DNA from: Piromyces finnis
Taxonomy: Eukaryota > Neocallimastigomycota > Neocallimastigomycetes > Neocallimastigales > Neocallimastigaceae
Length of the DNA: 64,000 nt
Direction: 5' to 3'
NCBI GenBank assembly: GCA_002104945.1
Contig: MCFH01000043.1
Span: 186,001 to 250,000 of the forward strand
Positions 34,455-46,402 of the stretch are shown here, piece by piece (within the stretch, counting starts at the first letter, position 1; each line of letters opens with the position of its first letter). Below the pieces are notes generated by a model. It worked only from the letters and a program-made list of their open reading frames with translations. It did not search any database and was not told the DNA's origin. The position numbers were made by a program, and so were the translations under genes.

Positions 34455-36850
34455 AATTATTAATTATTAGTAATTATTAAATATTATATATAATATATAT
34501 AAAGTAATTCATTATTTATTAGAATTATTTTTTTTTAATTTAAAAAAAACTAATTTGCTACTTCAAAAAAAGGAAGAAAGCTAATTATTATCTTTATATT
34601 TTATAACTAAGTAGCTCCATATTTATAAAATATATATAGTTACATAAAAAAAATATAATGGAATTTAATATTAAAATATATATTTCTAAATATAATAGTC
34701 AATTGAAATAACAGACATATGATCTATTTCAAATTTAAAGAGTTACAAAATGACAGTTAATACAATGACTTAATATATAATGTACATTATTGAAAAATCA
34801 GCCATCAACTATATTAAAAGAATTTTATAGTTTAATATATAATAATGCATAAAAATTATTATACAATATTTAATAAGCCATAATATACATATTTAATTAT
34901 TAATATTTTATAATTTTTCTAAATATGGAAATTAGTTTATTTTTTTATTATATTTTTACACATAACCCATTAGTATATGGAGGTGTTTCAAAATTTAATT
35001 TATATTAAATAAAAAAGTACCAAAGTTTTTTATTAAAATTGGTAAAATAGTAATTTGATATATTACAATAAATTACAATATAAATGAGATTATAGTTTTA
35101 TATTTATGTAAAACAAAAATAAAACTGTTTAATATGAGGTCATTTTCTATTTAAGATATAAGTTATTGAAATTTGATATTTCAATATGAAAATAATTAAG
35201 GATTTTTTAAATAAAATAAAATTTCAATACACATGTAACTTTCTAAAATAAATTTATTATTATTTTGGTAGTAATTAGATAAACTATTAAAGATCAAAAA
35301 TAAAAAAAAAAGGATAAACTTTTACTTAATTAATATAATATCAAATGAAAATGAAATATGAAATTACCAATGTTAATTTAACCGTCAAATAATTCATAAA
35401 TTTCTAACTTTTTAATTTATATTATCCTATAACATTGCTGTATTATAGTAAACATATATTAAATTTAATTAAATGATTACACAAATTTAGATTATTACTT
35501 TTTTAAATAATATATAAATTAAAAAATATAATCTAAATTATACTATTTTAATAAATAATTAACAACTTTAATAAATATTATTTAGAAATTTTAATAATAT
35601 AGATATCTAAATTTAGTATTTTTTAATTTAATTATTGTATATTAAAAAATTAAATATATATAATAAAGTTATTAATATAATTTAAACAATAAACTTAATA
35701 TAAATTCAATATATTAATTATCAATTCCATTAAATGAAAATAATATATTATGTTTATTAATATTTTAATTATTAGCTAATATATAAAAATTAATTTCTAA
35801 TATATTAAAATTATATCAAAGTAGAGTTAGTTTAAAAAATTTGTCAACAAGAAACATGAACCTTATTGTAAAAAAAAAAAAGCATTTTCTCATTTGTTAT
35901 GTGATATTAGTAGTTTAATGATGATAATAAATATAAATACAAGAAATAAAAATAGAAAAGTAATAAAATAACCATTAATATTGTTATTCTTTTAGCACCA
36001 AATTAATTTTTAATAAAACATATTTATAGTCATCCTAATTTCCAATTTATATTATTTTAATTGTGTTATAATTATATTACAGTTTAAATTAATAATAATT
36101 TATAAAGTTTGTAGGATAATTAATATTAATATATTAAAATTTTTATTATTATTTTAGATTTGAAATCATCATTTATAAAATTTATTTTTTATTATTTATA
36201 TATTTTAAAAGTAATAATTTCAATAAAAAAAAAATTCTTTTATAAACTTTTTTTTTTTCTGTTTTCTTTTTAATTATAATTGTTATATAAAAATAATAAT
36301 AAATTTATTATTATTTTATTTTATTTTATTTTTTTTATTCAACTAAAAATAAAGAAGACCTTTTATTAAAACAGATTTATATAATTTTTAATTTTTTTTT
36401 CAAATTAAGCAAATAACAAACAAAAAAACAAATAAAAAAATTGTTTTGAAAAATAAAACAAAACAAAAAAAAAAAACAAAAAACAAAAAAAAAAAAAAAA
36501 ACAGAAAAATACAAAGACAAGAAAAATAATACAAAAATATATATAGAACAAAAAAATTATAGAATTCCTTAATAAATTTTTAATCAAAGTAAATATATAT
36601 ATTAAATTCTTATTTATATTAAGAAAAAATAATAAAAAAAAAAAAAAAGAAAGAGAAAATTGATAATTACAAATAAATTATTTAAAATAATAAAAAATAT
36701 TTAAAAAAATGTATAGGCAATAATATAAATAATATAAGTATTAAAATAATAGATAAATATAAAAAAGATTAAATGAATAGATATATATTAATTAACATTT
36801 AAATGCAATTTATTGTAATGAAAGTCTATTTTTTTTTCAGTTGAAAGATG

Positions 36851-37041
36851 TATAAATTTTATTAGATTAAAATAAACAATACAATTTTATAATTAAAAAG
36901 TAGAGATGAAAATATAAAAATAGATATTACATAAATATATAGTATAAACTTTATTAGATTAAAATAAACAATACAATTTAATAATTAAAAAATAGAGATG
37001 AAAATATAAAAATAAAAATAGACATTACATAAATATATAAA
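36851..37041. repeat. 92-bp tandem duplication upstream of receptor paralogue B
   Basis: Two copies start TATAAATTTTATTAGATTAA (36851) and TATAAACTTTATTAGATTAA (36943). Both continue with AATAAACAATACAATTT, AGAGATGAAAATATAAAAAT and a TTACATAAATATAT end. The second copy has a 6-bp insertion. The pair ends 115 bp before the start codon at 37157, so it lies in the probable promoter or 5' leader. Confidence 0.85.
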
Positions 37042-37156
37042 GTTTGAATTATTATTTCTATAAATATATAAATACATTAATATCTTGAAAAACTTTTTAT
37101 TAAAAAGAAAAAAATTTTAAAACTTTTTATATATATATATATTTTTTTTTGAATAG

Positions 37157-38411
37157 ATGAAATATTTGAATTTATTTTTAAGTACTATATTATTTGCATC
37201 AGCAGCATTGGGGGGTAGTAAATTAGATGCCTGCCCACTTGAATGTACTCTTGTAAATGATTGTGTTGTTGATAAAAATGTCAATGGTGTATATAGTCTC
37301 TATCCACCAAAAGGAGAACTTGGTAAATGTTTCTGTAGTAATGTTCAACAATACTTTGATTGTTTAAATTGTGCTCAACAAAGTGAAAATAAAAAACCAT
37401 ATGCTATAGGTACATTTAACAGTTCTTGTAATAAAATTACTGGAAATACAGGTGTTGCAATTTCAACTGGAGCTGCAGGAACTACAGGAACTAATACCGG
37501 ATTAAATGGAACTAATGCTAATAATGGATTAGGTACTGGAACTAATGGAGCTACAGGAACTCTTGGTAATATGAGTGAAAATAATCAAAATATTAATAAA
37601 AATTCAACTTCAACTGATACCAAGGAAAACGAAGATGGTAAATATTCTTCATATTCAATAATATTAATATTAAATATAAAAAAATTTACTAAAATTATAA
37701 AATAAAATATATAATATATTCAAAATAATTATTGAAATGATATATAAAGAAAAACCAAAAAGTAGTAAGATTCCTATTATAGTAATTGCAATTGTTGCCA
37801 TTGCTGGTGTTGCTGGATTCTTTGTATACACTCGTAAGCAAAAGGAAAGACCAGAATCTATGCCATTCTTTGGAAATTCAGCATCATCTCCAAATCAATA
37901 CGCTACTTTAGGTAGTAAGAAGGAAATGACAGATATTAGTACTAGCAATTTAACTACAGATTATAATACTCAATTTTATCCAAATGTTGATTCTAATCAA
38001 TATAATTATAACCAAGGTTCTAATGCCACATATAATAATTTCGAACAATCTCGCTCAGAATATAATAACCAATATGATTCTAATTATCAAGATTATAATA
38101 ATCAATATCCATCTGGAAATTATGAAAATGAAGTTGCTGTAGCATCTAATATTAATGTAATAAGTGACTCTGCTCAATATGAAAGTAGACGTGAATCTAT
38201 GATGCCTGGTTCTCAACCAACCTCAACTAACTTTAATGGTGCTTATGTATGTGCATACAAGTATGACCCACAATTAGATGATGAATTAGAGTTACAAGTT
38301 AATGATCAAGTTCAAATTATTGAAGAGTATGAAGATGGTTGGATGAAAGCAATTAACTTAACTACAGGAAAGGAAGGTATGGCTCCAAGAGTTTGTATAA
38401 AAGAAGCATAA
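37157..38411 (+). CDS. Cys-rich single-pass receptor with cytoplasmic SH3 domain (paralogue B)
   Basis: Two exons, join(37157..37637, 37750..38411), 380 residues. The 112-nt GT-AG intron interrupts a codon in phase 1, as in paralogue A. A signal peptide covers residues 1-19. The eight-cysteine ectodomain has CPLEC, LYPP, CFC and CLNC. A Gly/Thr/Asn-rich stalk follows (GTNTGLNGTNANNG type). The membrane helix is at about 168-190 (IVIAIVAIAGVAGFFVY). The tail has ERPESMPFFG, an Asn/Tyr/Gln-rich stretch, SRRESM and an SH3 domain at 325-380 (YVCAYKYDPQLDDELEL ... EDGW ... GMAPRVCI). Similarity to the gene at 27441-28728 runs through all domains, so the two are duplicates in opposite orientation about 9 kb apart. 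The likely role, inferred, is signalling across the membrane. Confidence 0.88.
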
Positions 38412-39258
38412 GTGTGAAATAGAATTAATATAAAAATACTTTTATACCAGTATAGATATATATGAATTAAATATAAAATATAATTTTCAAAAAAAAAAAA
38501 AAAAAAAAAAGAAAAATTAAAACGGTATATTTTCTTTTTTTTCTTTTTTCATCATTTCAATTCTTAATAGAAAATAGTTTTAAAATAAAAAAAAAAAATT
38601 AAAAAAAAAAAAGAAGAAAAAAAAATTAAAAAAATTGAAAAAAAAATTTTTTTTCTTAAAATTCTTTTTATTTTAAACTATCAAAAAAGTGATATAGATT
38701 AATTGATTAAAATATAATATCATTTTATTTTATTTTTCAAGTTTTTAAATATAAATATTAAATATATAAATTCAAAATAAATATCATTTAATTATTTATT
38801 ATTTTTTATAAATAAAAAAATATTTTGTTTAATAATGTATTTTTACTATTAAAAGTTATTAAATATGTAATTGTTTAATAAAAATAAAATAAAATTTATA
38901 TTACTAATATTAAACTTTAATTAATAATAAAAATATAATGTAAATCAGTAATGTAATATTCTTATTATTAATTTACATTAGCCACATATTTTTAGTATAA
39001 AAAGAAATTGTAAATGTATTATAAAAATTTTTGTAATTATCTTTATTAAATTAAAATTAACAAATATAATATAATAATATATTTTTTTTATATAATATAA
39101 AAGAAAGATTTTTGACAAATATAATATTTTTCTTGTAATAATTTATTTGATGTTAAATATATTATTGTTAAGGGTAGACAAGCTCGGATATATACTATCT
39201 TTTTATTAATACTTTATTAAACTTTAATCAAATATTATTAAGTAATTCCTAAATGTCA
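38412..39258. other. AT-rich intergenic region
   Basis: About 0.85 kb between receptor B and LINE copy 2. It has an A run at 38490-38510 and alternating A/T homopolymers around 38580-38655. No gene seen. Confidence 0.6.
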
Positions 39259-39270
39259 CACTTTATTCAT
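39259..39270. repeat. Left target-site duplication of LINE copy 2
   Basis: CACTTTATTCAT recurs at 43380-43391 right after the A12 tail. The match may be 13 bp if the preceding A is counted. Confidence 0.85.
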
Positions 39271-42200
39271 AAAGTGATAAATATTCAAAATTTATTTTCC
39301 CGTTTAAAGTCTTCAGTAGAGTTAGAACTAAGTTTGTCAACAACTTAACCACTTTTCCAGCTTTAAAATCTAAAATATTGTTTGACAAATAATCCACTAG
39401 CTATAAATATATCCGTCTTTACTATTATTATTTATATTTTACTATATATTTTATTTCATTATCTTCTTTATATCAATATATCAATACTTCAATTTATTAA
39501 TATCTATTGTCATAATAAGTTCTTTCAAAATGAACAATACCAATTGTATTTTACCTACCTTACGACGTGGTCTTCGTTTCTTCGGATCTAACTCCAATAA
39601 ATCATATCTAATTTTTATCCATGATCTTAGTTCATGGTCAAAACAACGACTAATGGAATTTCTTTTAAAAGATATTCAACCTTTCAATGATATTCTTCAA
39701 TCCCTCACCAAAAAACATTCACAATCACTCGGTACCTATTTCATTCTAAAAGTCAATGGAAAATGCCCGCTTAAAGCCATGTTACTTATACACTCACTTT
39801 CTAAAAAAACTCCCAATCTCTAGTAAAATATCTTGGAAATTCATTGATAAGCTCAAAAACAATAGATCATACAAAAACAAACGATCTATCAAATCCACTC
39901 TCTGACGATTTCTATTTTAGTCATTTAAGCTCTAATGCTTCCTTTTTCTACTTATGTACTTGTTGGAACATCAATGGTTGGAACCCTGAGAAAAAGGACG
40001 GTGTTTTATACTTCATCTCTGTTTTCAAACCTGTATGTGTCTGCCTTCAAGAAGTAGGTAACAGCCAATTCCTCTGTGGTAATGCAATTTCCTCCCCATG
40101 CCTACCGAACTATAAACCAGTACACAGACGTGCTAATCCTAAAGTTCCAGGTATGAGAGGACTTTACATTGGTGTTCATAACTCTTGTTCCTTTACTCCT
40201 GAACCTCTTCTATATAAGTACATCATTTCAGTTACAATACTGTCATTTTGGAATCAGAGATGTACCATCGGTAATATTTACTTCCCGCAAACTAGATGGC
40301 CGGATGCTAGATTAATTGCTTTTGATGAACTTGATAAGTGGTTAACAACACATAACAAGTTCAACCACCCAGCTATCCTTGTTGGAGACTTTAATATGTC
40401 AGCTATTAAAATCAAATCTTATATATCACAACACTTCCCGGATTGGACTATGGCTGAGTTAACTGGTAATAATTTTACCTGGGAAAAAGGATCTAAATCT
40501 TCATGCATTGATCATATTATATACAACAAAGCTATGACAGAACACATAAACAAATCTTCAGTTTGTGAAGTTTTTCACGATGTTTCTGATCACAAACCGA
40601 TCCTTGTATCTTGTAAAAAAGACTCTTCTGATGGTTTCAAAAAGCCTAAGAAGACCTTTAAGTGGTCAAGTCATATCTGTAACACAAAGTGTTCTGACAT
40701 TCTTACTAGTAATCGCTTTGCAATTCTAGCTTCTGAGCTTGAAGCAAATTGCGATAGCCTTTCAGCTGACGATATGGTTTCAAAATTTTTAGATACCTCC
40801 AAAACTATAGGTAAAGAAATAAAAGCCATTGTGCCTGCAGATTTAAAAGGTCCAACATTTCATTGCCCTCAATACATCAAAAACTTATCACATGAAAAAC
40901 ACCTGGCTTACAAAAAGATTAAGCCCCTTTCAGATTACGCTGACATGGAAAATTATCTTAACCAGTTCTCCATATACCAAAATCTATGTAATACCATCAA
41001 AAAGGTTAAGAGTAAATTCAGATCCAATCTCTATAAAGCTAATATTGTTTCTATCGGTAAACATTTTACTGATAAAAGCTTTAGACAAGGTTGGAAAGGC
41101 CTTAAAAAACTTGTCAAACCAAGTTATTCGTCCTCCCATGTTTCAACTATTAAGGACAAGAATGGCAAGGATTTATTTACTCCTCAAGAACAATTAAAAC
41201 GTTGGGATGAACATTATGAAAGTCTTGCATCTGATGTTACAAATCACAGCTTAAATCGTAGTTATTGGGAAAGAGCCTTCCGATTCAATTATATCAATCA
41301 AATAGCATGGGATATAAATGGTCCCATTTCTATTGAGAAAATTAGGAATGTTGTTCTGTCAATGAAGAATAATAAGGCTCCAGGTCCCGATGGTATCCCA
41401 ATTGAATTCTTCAAAGCTTTCTTTTGTAACGAGGAACTGGAAAAAGAACATAAGTCTGCTAGAAATTGTCTTAAATTAATTTTTAATAAAATCTGGAATG
41501 GATCCTTTCCTTTGAATTGGAACTCTGCTTCTATTGTTTCTATTCCAAAGAAAGGCGATCTTTCTGATTGTAATAATTATCGTGGTATTTCTCTCATCAA
41601 TGTATGTCTTAAAATCATTTCAAAAATTGTAAAAGATAGAATTTCAAAGTATGCTCTTTCTCATAACTTTATTAGACCTGAACAATTTGGTTTTCACAAT
41701 AAAGAAGAATGTATTAGCTTATTTGTTTCCATTAGAGAAATCTGTCAAATAAGAAAATTTAAAGGAAAAGCCACTTATGTTGCCTTTATAGACCTTATAA
41801 AAGCATATGACTCAGTTCCTATTTTTAATATTCTTACAAAGTTATATAAATTAGATATACGTGGTAAATGTTTTGATTTTCTCAATAATCTCTACTCTAC
41901 CTCTAAAGCTCGTGCACGTTTCTTGGATATGCTTTCCAATGAATTCCCTATCAACCGTGGTGTAAGACAAGGATGTCCTCTTTCTCCTATACTTCTTAAC
42001 CTCTTTATCAATGATATTTTAAATAAATGTGAAAGGCTTGGAGTTAAAGAAAAACCTTCAAAAGATGCTCAATCTAGTCCTTGATTGGGCTAATTTAAAT
42101 AAAATGTCTTTTGGAATAAATAAATGTGCAATTATTGTTGTTAAACCTATCAACTTTAATAGATCCCCTAGTTATGTCGACCCAACATTTTACATCGGTA

Positions 42201-43379
42201 TGTACTCGATTCCAAAGGTTTCTTGCTATACTTATCTTGGAATCTCATTCGACGAAGATCTTTCTCTGACTCCTATTCTGTCTAATATGTACGAAAAAGT
42301 TCAGAAATCTTTATTCTCTTTTAAGAACTTCCTCACCAACAATTGTGTTCCTATTGGCTTAAAAAATATAGTAATTCATTCTTATATTTTTAGCAAAGTC
42401 TCTTATTATGCTCCTTTACTTGGTTCCAACAAAAATAGAACTAGAAGAGTCCAATCTCTTATCAATACTGCTGTTTTATGGAGTGTCAATAGCTTTCACA
42501 ATAAAGGTTTTAATAACAAAGATTTTGTTTTTGAACGAAATTCATTTATTAGTCTGTATGCCCATACAAGAGATATGAAGATTTCTACCCTTTCAGGTAT
42601 TTGTGCTGCGCAGCAAATGAAATGCTTTGTTAAATGGAGAAAATCAAATTGTATAATTAAAGATCTCGTCCGATCTATTCCTCCCATGTCTCATTACTCT
42701 TGGGCCAAAGAATCTTGTTCACTACATAAGAAGCTTATGAAAATAAATATTAAAAGTACTAAAGATATTAGAGAACATTATTGGAATAATAGTAGCCTAA
42801 ATAATGGAAGTAAAGCCCTCAGATATACTAACAACAAATTCCTTAATTCAAATCGCCTAATGCATATCGGTCTTAACAAACCTCACTTAAATTTAGGAAT
42901 TACCTGGATTATTCGTATTCGATGCGGTTATGAAAATATTACCCGAATTGTTATTGCCAGTAATAGAGTTACTCCTGACTGCCTTCGTGTCTGTCCATGT
43001 TGCGGATATGACGAACAATCTTTTTATCATTGGATATTAGAATGTTCTGCATTCTCTGAATACAGAGCTTCTTCACTAATGAAAACATTATGAACTCATG
43101 GGAGAGTTTAGTGGACACCACACTATCATACCTGATGTTACTTCTTTTTTTTTATTTCATTTAATTTATTAGGTAGGGACCAATCCCACACAGTACAAAT
43201 TGCAGAGTTCATTGAACTTTTATGCAGCTTAAATAATTATTTTATATTATTTTATATTTATATTTTTATTTATATTATTTATTATATCAATATGTATTAT
43301 TACCTAATATTATGTAATATCACAAATTAAATAAATAAATAAAAGATGTGTATTCTCTTCCTAGTCTAAAAAAAAAAAA
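39271..43379 (+). mobile_element. Non-LTR retrotransposon (LINE) copy 2, full ends but broken polymerase
   Basis: Delimited by 12-bp duplications (39259-39270, 43380-43391) and an A12 tail (43368-43379), total 4109 bp. It has a 5' leader of about 260 bp, an ORF1-like N-terminal region, an APE endonuclease, a reverse transcriptase and a C-terminal CCHC-type zinc motif (CPCCG ... HWILEC). It is related to LINE copy 1 by shared endonuclease and polymerase motifs (VPGMRGLYIG, GDFNMS, GPDGIPIEFFKA, SIVSIPKKGDL), but its 5' leader lacks the 124-bp monomers. I cannot assign a LINE clade from motifs alone. Confidence 0.9.
39530..43093 (+). pseudogene. LINE copy 2 protein remnant (ORF1-like region, endonuclease, reverse transcriptase, zinc motif)
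   Basis: ATG 39530 opens a 97-codon frame that matches the N-terminal domain of copy 1, then stops at 39821-39823. Moving one base in the A run at 39803-39809 would continue it. The second frame (39844-42084) holds the endonuclease (CWNINGW, CLQEVGNS, GDFNMS, SDHKPILVS) and polymerase motifs GPDGIPIEFF, PKKGDLSDCNNYRGIS, AFIDLIKAYDSV (motif A) and NRGVRQGCPLSPIL (motif B). It shifts frame near 42045-42060 into LQKMLNLVLDWANLNKMSFG (42029-43093). The expected FADD/YADD motif C between these two parts is absent. The last frame ends in the CCHC motif and TGA 43091-43093. Further coding-like sequence in other frames to about 43240 suggests more shifts. Not active. Confidence 0.85.
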
Positions 43380-43391
43380 CACTTTATTCAT
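43380..43391. repeat. Right target-site duplication of LINE copy 2
   Basis: CACTTTATTCAT, identical to 39259-39270, directly after the A tail. Confidence 0.85.
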
Positions 43392-44193
43392 TTAAAAAAT
43401 ACATTAAAATATGTTTTCTTGTTCAAAAGTAAATTTAGAAATTAAAAAAAAAAAAATAAAATGTTTTAACTATAATATTTTATCATAATTTTTAATTATT
43501 AATAATTATTAATAATATGTTTATTAATTATTTTTTGACTTCTATCCTAAAACCCTAAATCATGATAATGAGCAATTTAACTAATTAATAAATGTTATTA
43601 ATTAATTTATTATTTAATAAAGATTAAGTATAAAAAATTATATTATGACAATTTTAATAATGTTTTAAAATGTTAATTAATAATTTAATTAATTATATGC
43701 TCATAAAATGTTTTCTATTCCATCTAATGCTTTCCATTTATTTTTTGAATCCCATTTAGTAGTACTATATGTTTTACATTTATTATTTTCTATTTTAACA
43801 CTAACACATGCATGCCATTTTTATTATTTATATTTTTTCATAATTTTAAAAAAATAAATCATTGTATTAAATTATGCATTAATGTATATGAAGATAAAAG
43901 TTATTAAAAAAAAAAAAAAGGTTTTTATATATATTATAATTTATCTTTTATTTACACTGTAGAATTTTATTATTTATTAAACCATTAATAGTTTAAAGAT
44001 ATATATATATATATTTGTTTTTACTTTTAATATATATAAATAAATATAAATATATATATTAGTAGTAAGCCTTTTGCTTCATGCATGCATAAATAAGTAA
44101 ATAAATAAAAATATTAAATAATATAAACAAAATATATTAGGATGGTGAATATTTATTCATTGTGCAAAATAAATAGTAGACAATAAAAGTTAT
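43392..44193. other. AT-rich intergenic region
   Basis: About 0.8 kb between LINE copy 2 and the 3' end of ORC2. It contains the usual A/T runs and a short ATGCATGCAT motif near 44080. No gene seen. Confidence 0.6.
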
Positions 44194-45897
44194 TTATTCA
44201 ATATTTTCTAATATTTCAGACAAAATAGTAGCGGATAATGGAATATAATATACATCAGAATTTGCTGTTACTTTTCTGAAAATAATTTTGTGATCCTTAA
44301 ATTCTGTTAGTTGAGTTCTAAAGGTGGTTTCATTACTAACTAAGAATTTTTCTAAGCATAGATTATAATAGGCAGAATGTGAAAGACCTAATGATTCATA
44401 AGAACTATGAGATTTATTTTCATTTCCTTTATTTAAAATTAGACCTTCTCCTGCATTAGATATATCTTCAGTAGATAGATTCTCTGCTTCTGTAACAATT
44501 TGATGTTCTGCTAATACTCTAAAGATTTGACGACCATTGGATGTAAGACAGGATAACACATGCATGACACCTCTTGCATCCAATTGATTCTTATGTAACA
44601 TAAAGGAATTTTCAAAACTGGTTTCAATAGTATATGATTCATAGGTAGTTATATCATGCCATATAAAATTATAACGATATACTTTTGAATTATCCCAGAG
44701 GAAGGATGCGTTAATATGGTCAACGGAAGCAATGATATGAATATTTGGAATGGCTGCAATGAGGGAAAGTGTAGTTTGTGTCTTTTCATTACGAAGGTTA
44801 ATACCATCAATATTATGAATTAGGAGGAAAATACGTTTTATTTTTCTATCTTTGTTGGTAAAATAATCTTCAATTCTTGAAATTTGTTCTTGTACAGTAC
44901 CCAATACACCTGTATACTTTATAATTTGCTCTGATATTGCATTTAATATTGCTTTAATTGATACAGCAGGTGAAAACCCATTAATAACAAATACTGGACT
45001 ATGATTTAAAACTTCTTTTGCAAATTTTGTTAATAATTTAATTTTTGAACCAAATCCGTAAAATGCCAAATTAAATCCCATGATTAATTCAAAATACCAT
45101 TGTTGGAAATTTTGTTCATGATATGATGTCAACTTTTTTATTTCTGAAGCATGCTTTTGTGGTGTCTTTTTTAATAATTCAATATATTCCTTATGATCTA
45201 AAATTGGAAGTTTAGATAGTGTATTATCTGAAGTAAGATTTTTTTTATTATGAAGATTTTGAAAGTATTGTTCATAACCTGCATTTTCGATTTCATCCTC
45301 TATACGTTGAAGACCATTTATTTTTTCTATTGGTTCTTCATCATCACTTGAATAATCATTATCTTGATAGGAGAGGGTTCTGTAGGTGGCCTCCTCATAA
45401 TTTATAAATCGATTATTATTTTCTTCTTCTTCTTCTTCTTCTAATTCTGAATCATAATCTGAATCTTTATCAACTTTACCTGACTTTACTCTTTTCCTTC
45501 TTTTTTTCTCTTTTTTATTATCAGTGTCATTTTCTGTTAAATGACTATTATAATTACTTAATCCAGATTTGTTTTTTTTCTCAAAACCATATAATTTTTT
45601 ACCTGATAAATAATCATTTTCTTTATCTTCTTCATCAATCGCAACGACTTTTGTTGGTATAAAGTCTGGATCGTTATAATTATTATTAATGTTTTCTTTT
45701 TCTTTTTCTACTGTAAAACCAGATAAAATCTTTTTCTTTTTTCTAGAATGTTGTGCTAAGGTGTCTAAGTGAAATGTTCTTTTTGCTGCTGCTAGTGTAG
45801 TTGAAGATATGGTATTATTTTTTTTATATGTGGTAACAAAATGTAAGGGTATCTCACTATCATTTTGATATAATATTGGTAATAATTTTTTAGACAT
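44194..45897 (-). CDS. ORC2: Origin recognition complex subunit 2
   Basis: Single exon, 567 residues, close to the usual 570-620 of the family. The N-terminal third is charged and disordered, with basic patches (KKEKKRRKRVKSGK) and an acidic run (SELEEEEEEEN). The conserved ORC2 start follows (YFQNLHNKKNLTSDNTLSKL). An AAA+-like core comes next, with a degenerate nucleotide loop YGFGSK at residues 280-285 and the IFLLIHNIDG strand in the Walker B position. IPNIHIIASVDHINASFLWD and the C-terminal winged-helix region follow. In the nucleus ORC2 binds replication origins with the other ORC subunits and licenses MCM loading. It is transcribed away from SMU1 across a 505-bp shared region. No frame break is seen. 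Confidence 0.93.
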   Translation of the reverse strand: MSKKLLPILYQNDSEIPLHFVTTYKKNNTISSTTLAAAKRTFHLDTLAQHSRKKKKILSGFTVEKEKENINNNYNDPDFIPTKVVAIDEEDKENDYLSGKKLYGFEKKNKSGLSNYNSHLTENDTDNKKEKKRRKRVKSGKVDKDSDYDSELEEEEEEENNNRFINYEEATYRTLSYQDNDYSSDDEEPIEKINGLQRIEDEIENAGYEQYFQNLHNKKNLTSDNTLSKLPILDHKEYIELLKKTPQKHASEIKKLTSYHEQNFQQWYFELIMGFNLAFYGFGSKIKLLTKFAKEVLNHSPVFVINGFSPAVSIKAILNAISEQIIKYTGVLGTVQEQISRIEDYFTNKDRKIKRIFLLIHNIDGINLRNEKTQTTLSLIAAIPNIHIIASVDHINASFLWDNSKVYRYNFIWHDITTYESYTIETSFENSFMLHKNQLDARGVMHVLSCLTSNGRQIFRVLAEHQIVTEAENLSTEDISNAGEGLILNKGNENKSHSSYESLGLSHSAYYNLCLEKFLVSNETTFRTQLTEFKDHKIIFRKVTANSDVYYIPLSATILSEILENIE

Positions 45898-46402
45898 GTT
45901 GATATATTATAATTATTAATTTCCTTTTTTTTTTTTTTTAACTATTTAATTATTTAATGTTAAAATTAAAATTGAATGTTAATTATTTCTAGAAAATAAT
46001 TATGTTAAAATGAATTATTGGTATATATATAAATTGAATTTTGTTGATATTGATTTATAATCTAAAAAAAAAAATTATATAAATTATATAAATATGTTGG
46101 TTTTATTTTATAATTATTTCCTTTTTTTTTTTTTTTTAATTAATACTTCATATGTAAATTAAATTAGTTTTCATTTTTTATATAATATATTCTTTAAAAA
46201 ATTTTATAAACTGAATAAAAATTTTTCTATAATAAAAAAATTTTAAAAAAAAAAATAAAAAAAAAAAATTAAATTTTTAATTTAAGATTAAAAACTTAAA
46301 TTTATACAGAAGAAAATAACCTTTTTTTAATAGTTCTTTACATTTTTCTTTATCATTTTCATTTTATATATTGTATATATATTTTAATAAATAAGAGTAA
46401 TC
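45898..46402. promoter_or_regulatory. Divergent intergenic region between ORC2 and SMU1
   Basis: 505 bp separates the two start codons, so both core promoters must lie here. It has poly(T)/poly(A) tracts (45926-45939, 46122-46138) and short A/T repeats, but no recognisable TATA box or factor site that I would defend. Confidence 0.5.

Noticed and set aside
39259-39276. Perfect short palindrome CACTTTAT-TC-ATAAAGTG at the left end of LINE copy 2
   Set aside because: Half of it is the target-site duplication and half is the element's first bases, so it is an accident of insertion and not a designed hairpin.
43090-43212. Nested inverted repeats at the 3' end of LINE copy 2 (ATGAACTC with GAGTTCAT, TGGGA with TCCCA)
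   Set aside because: The region still shows coding-like remnants in other frames, so the short stems may be chance. I do not call them a 3' UTR structure.
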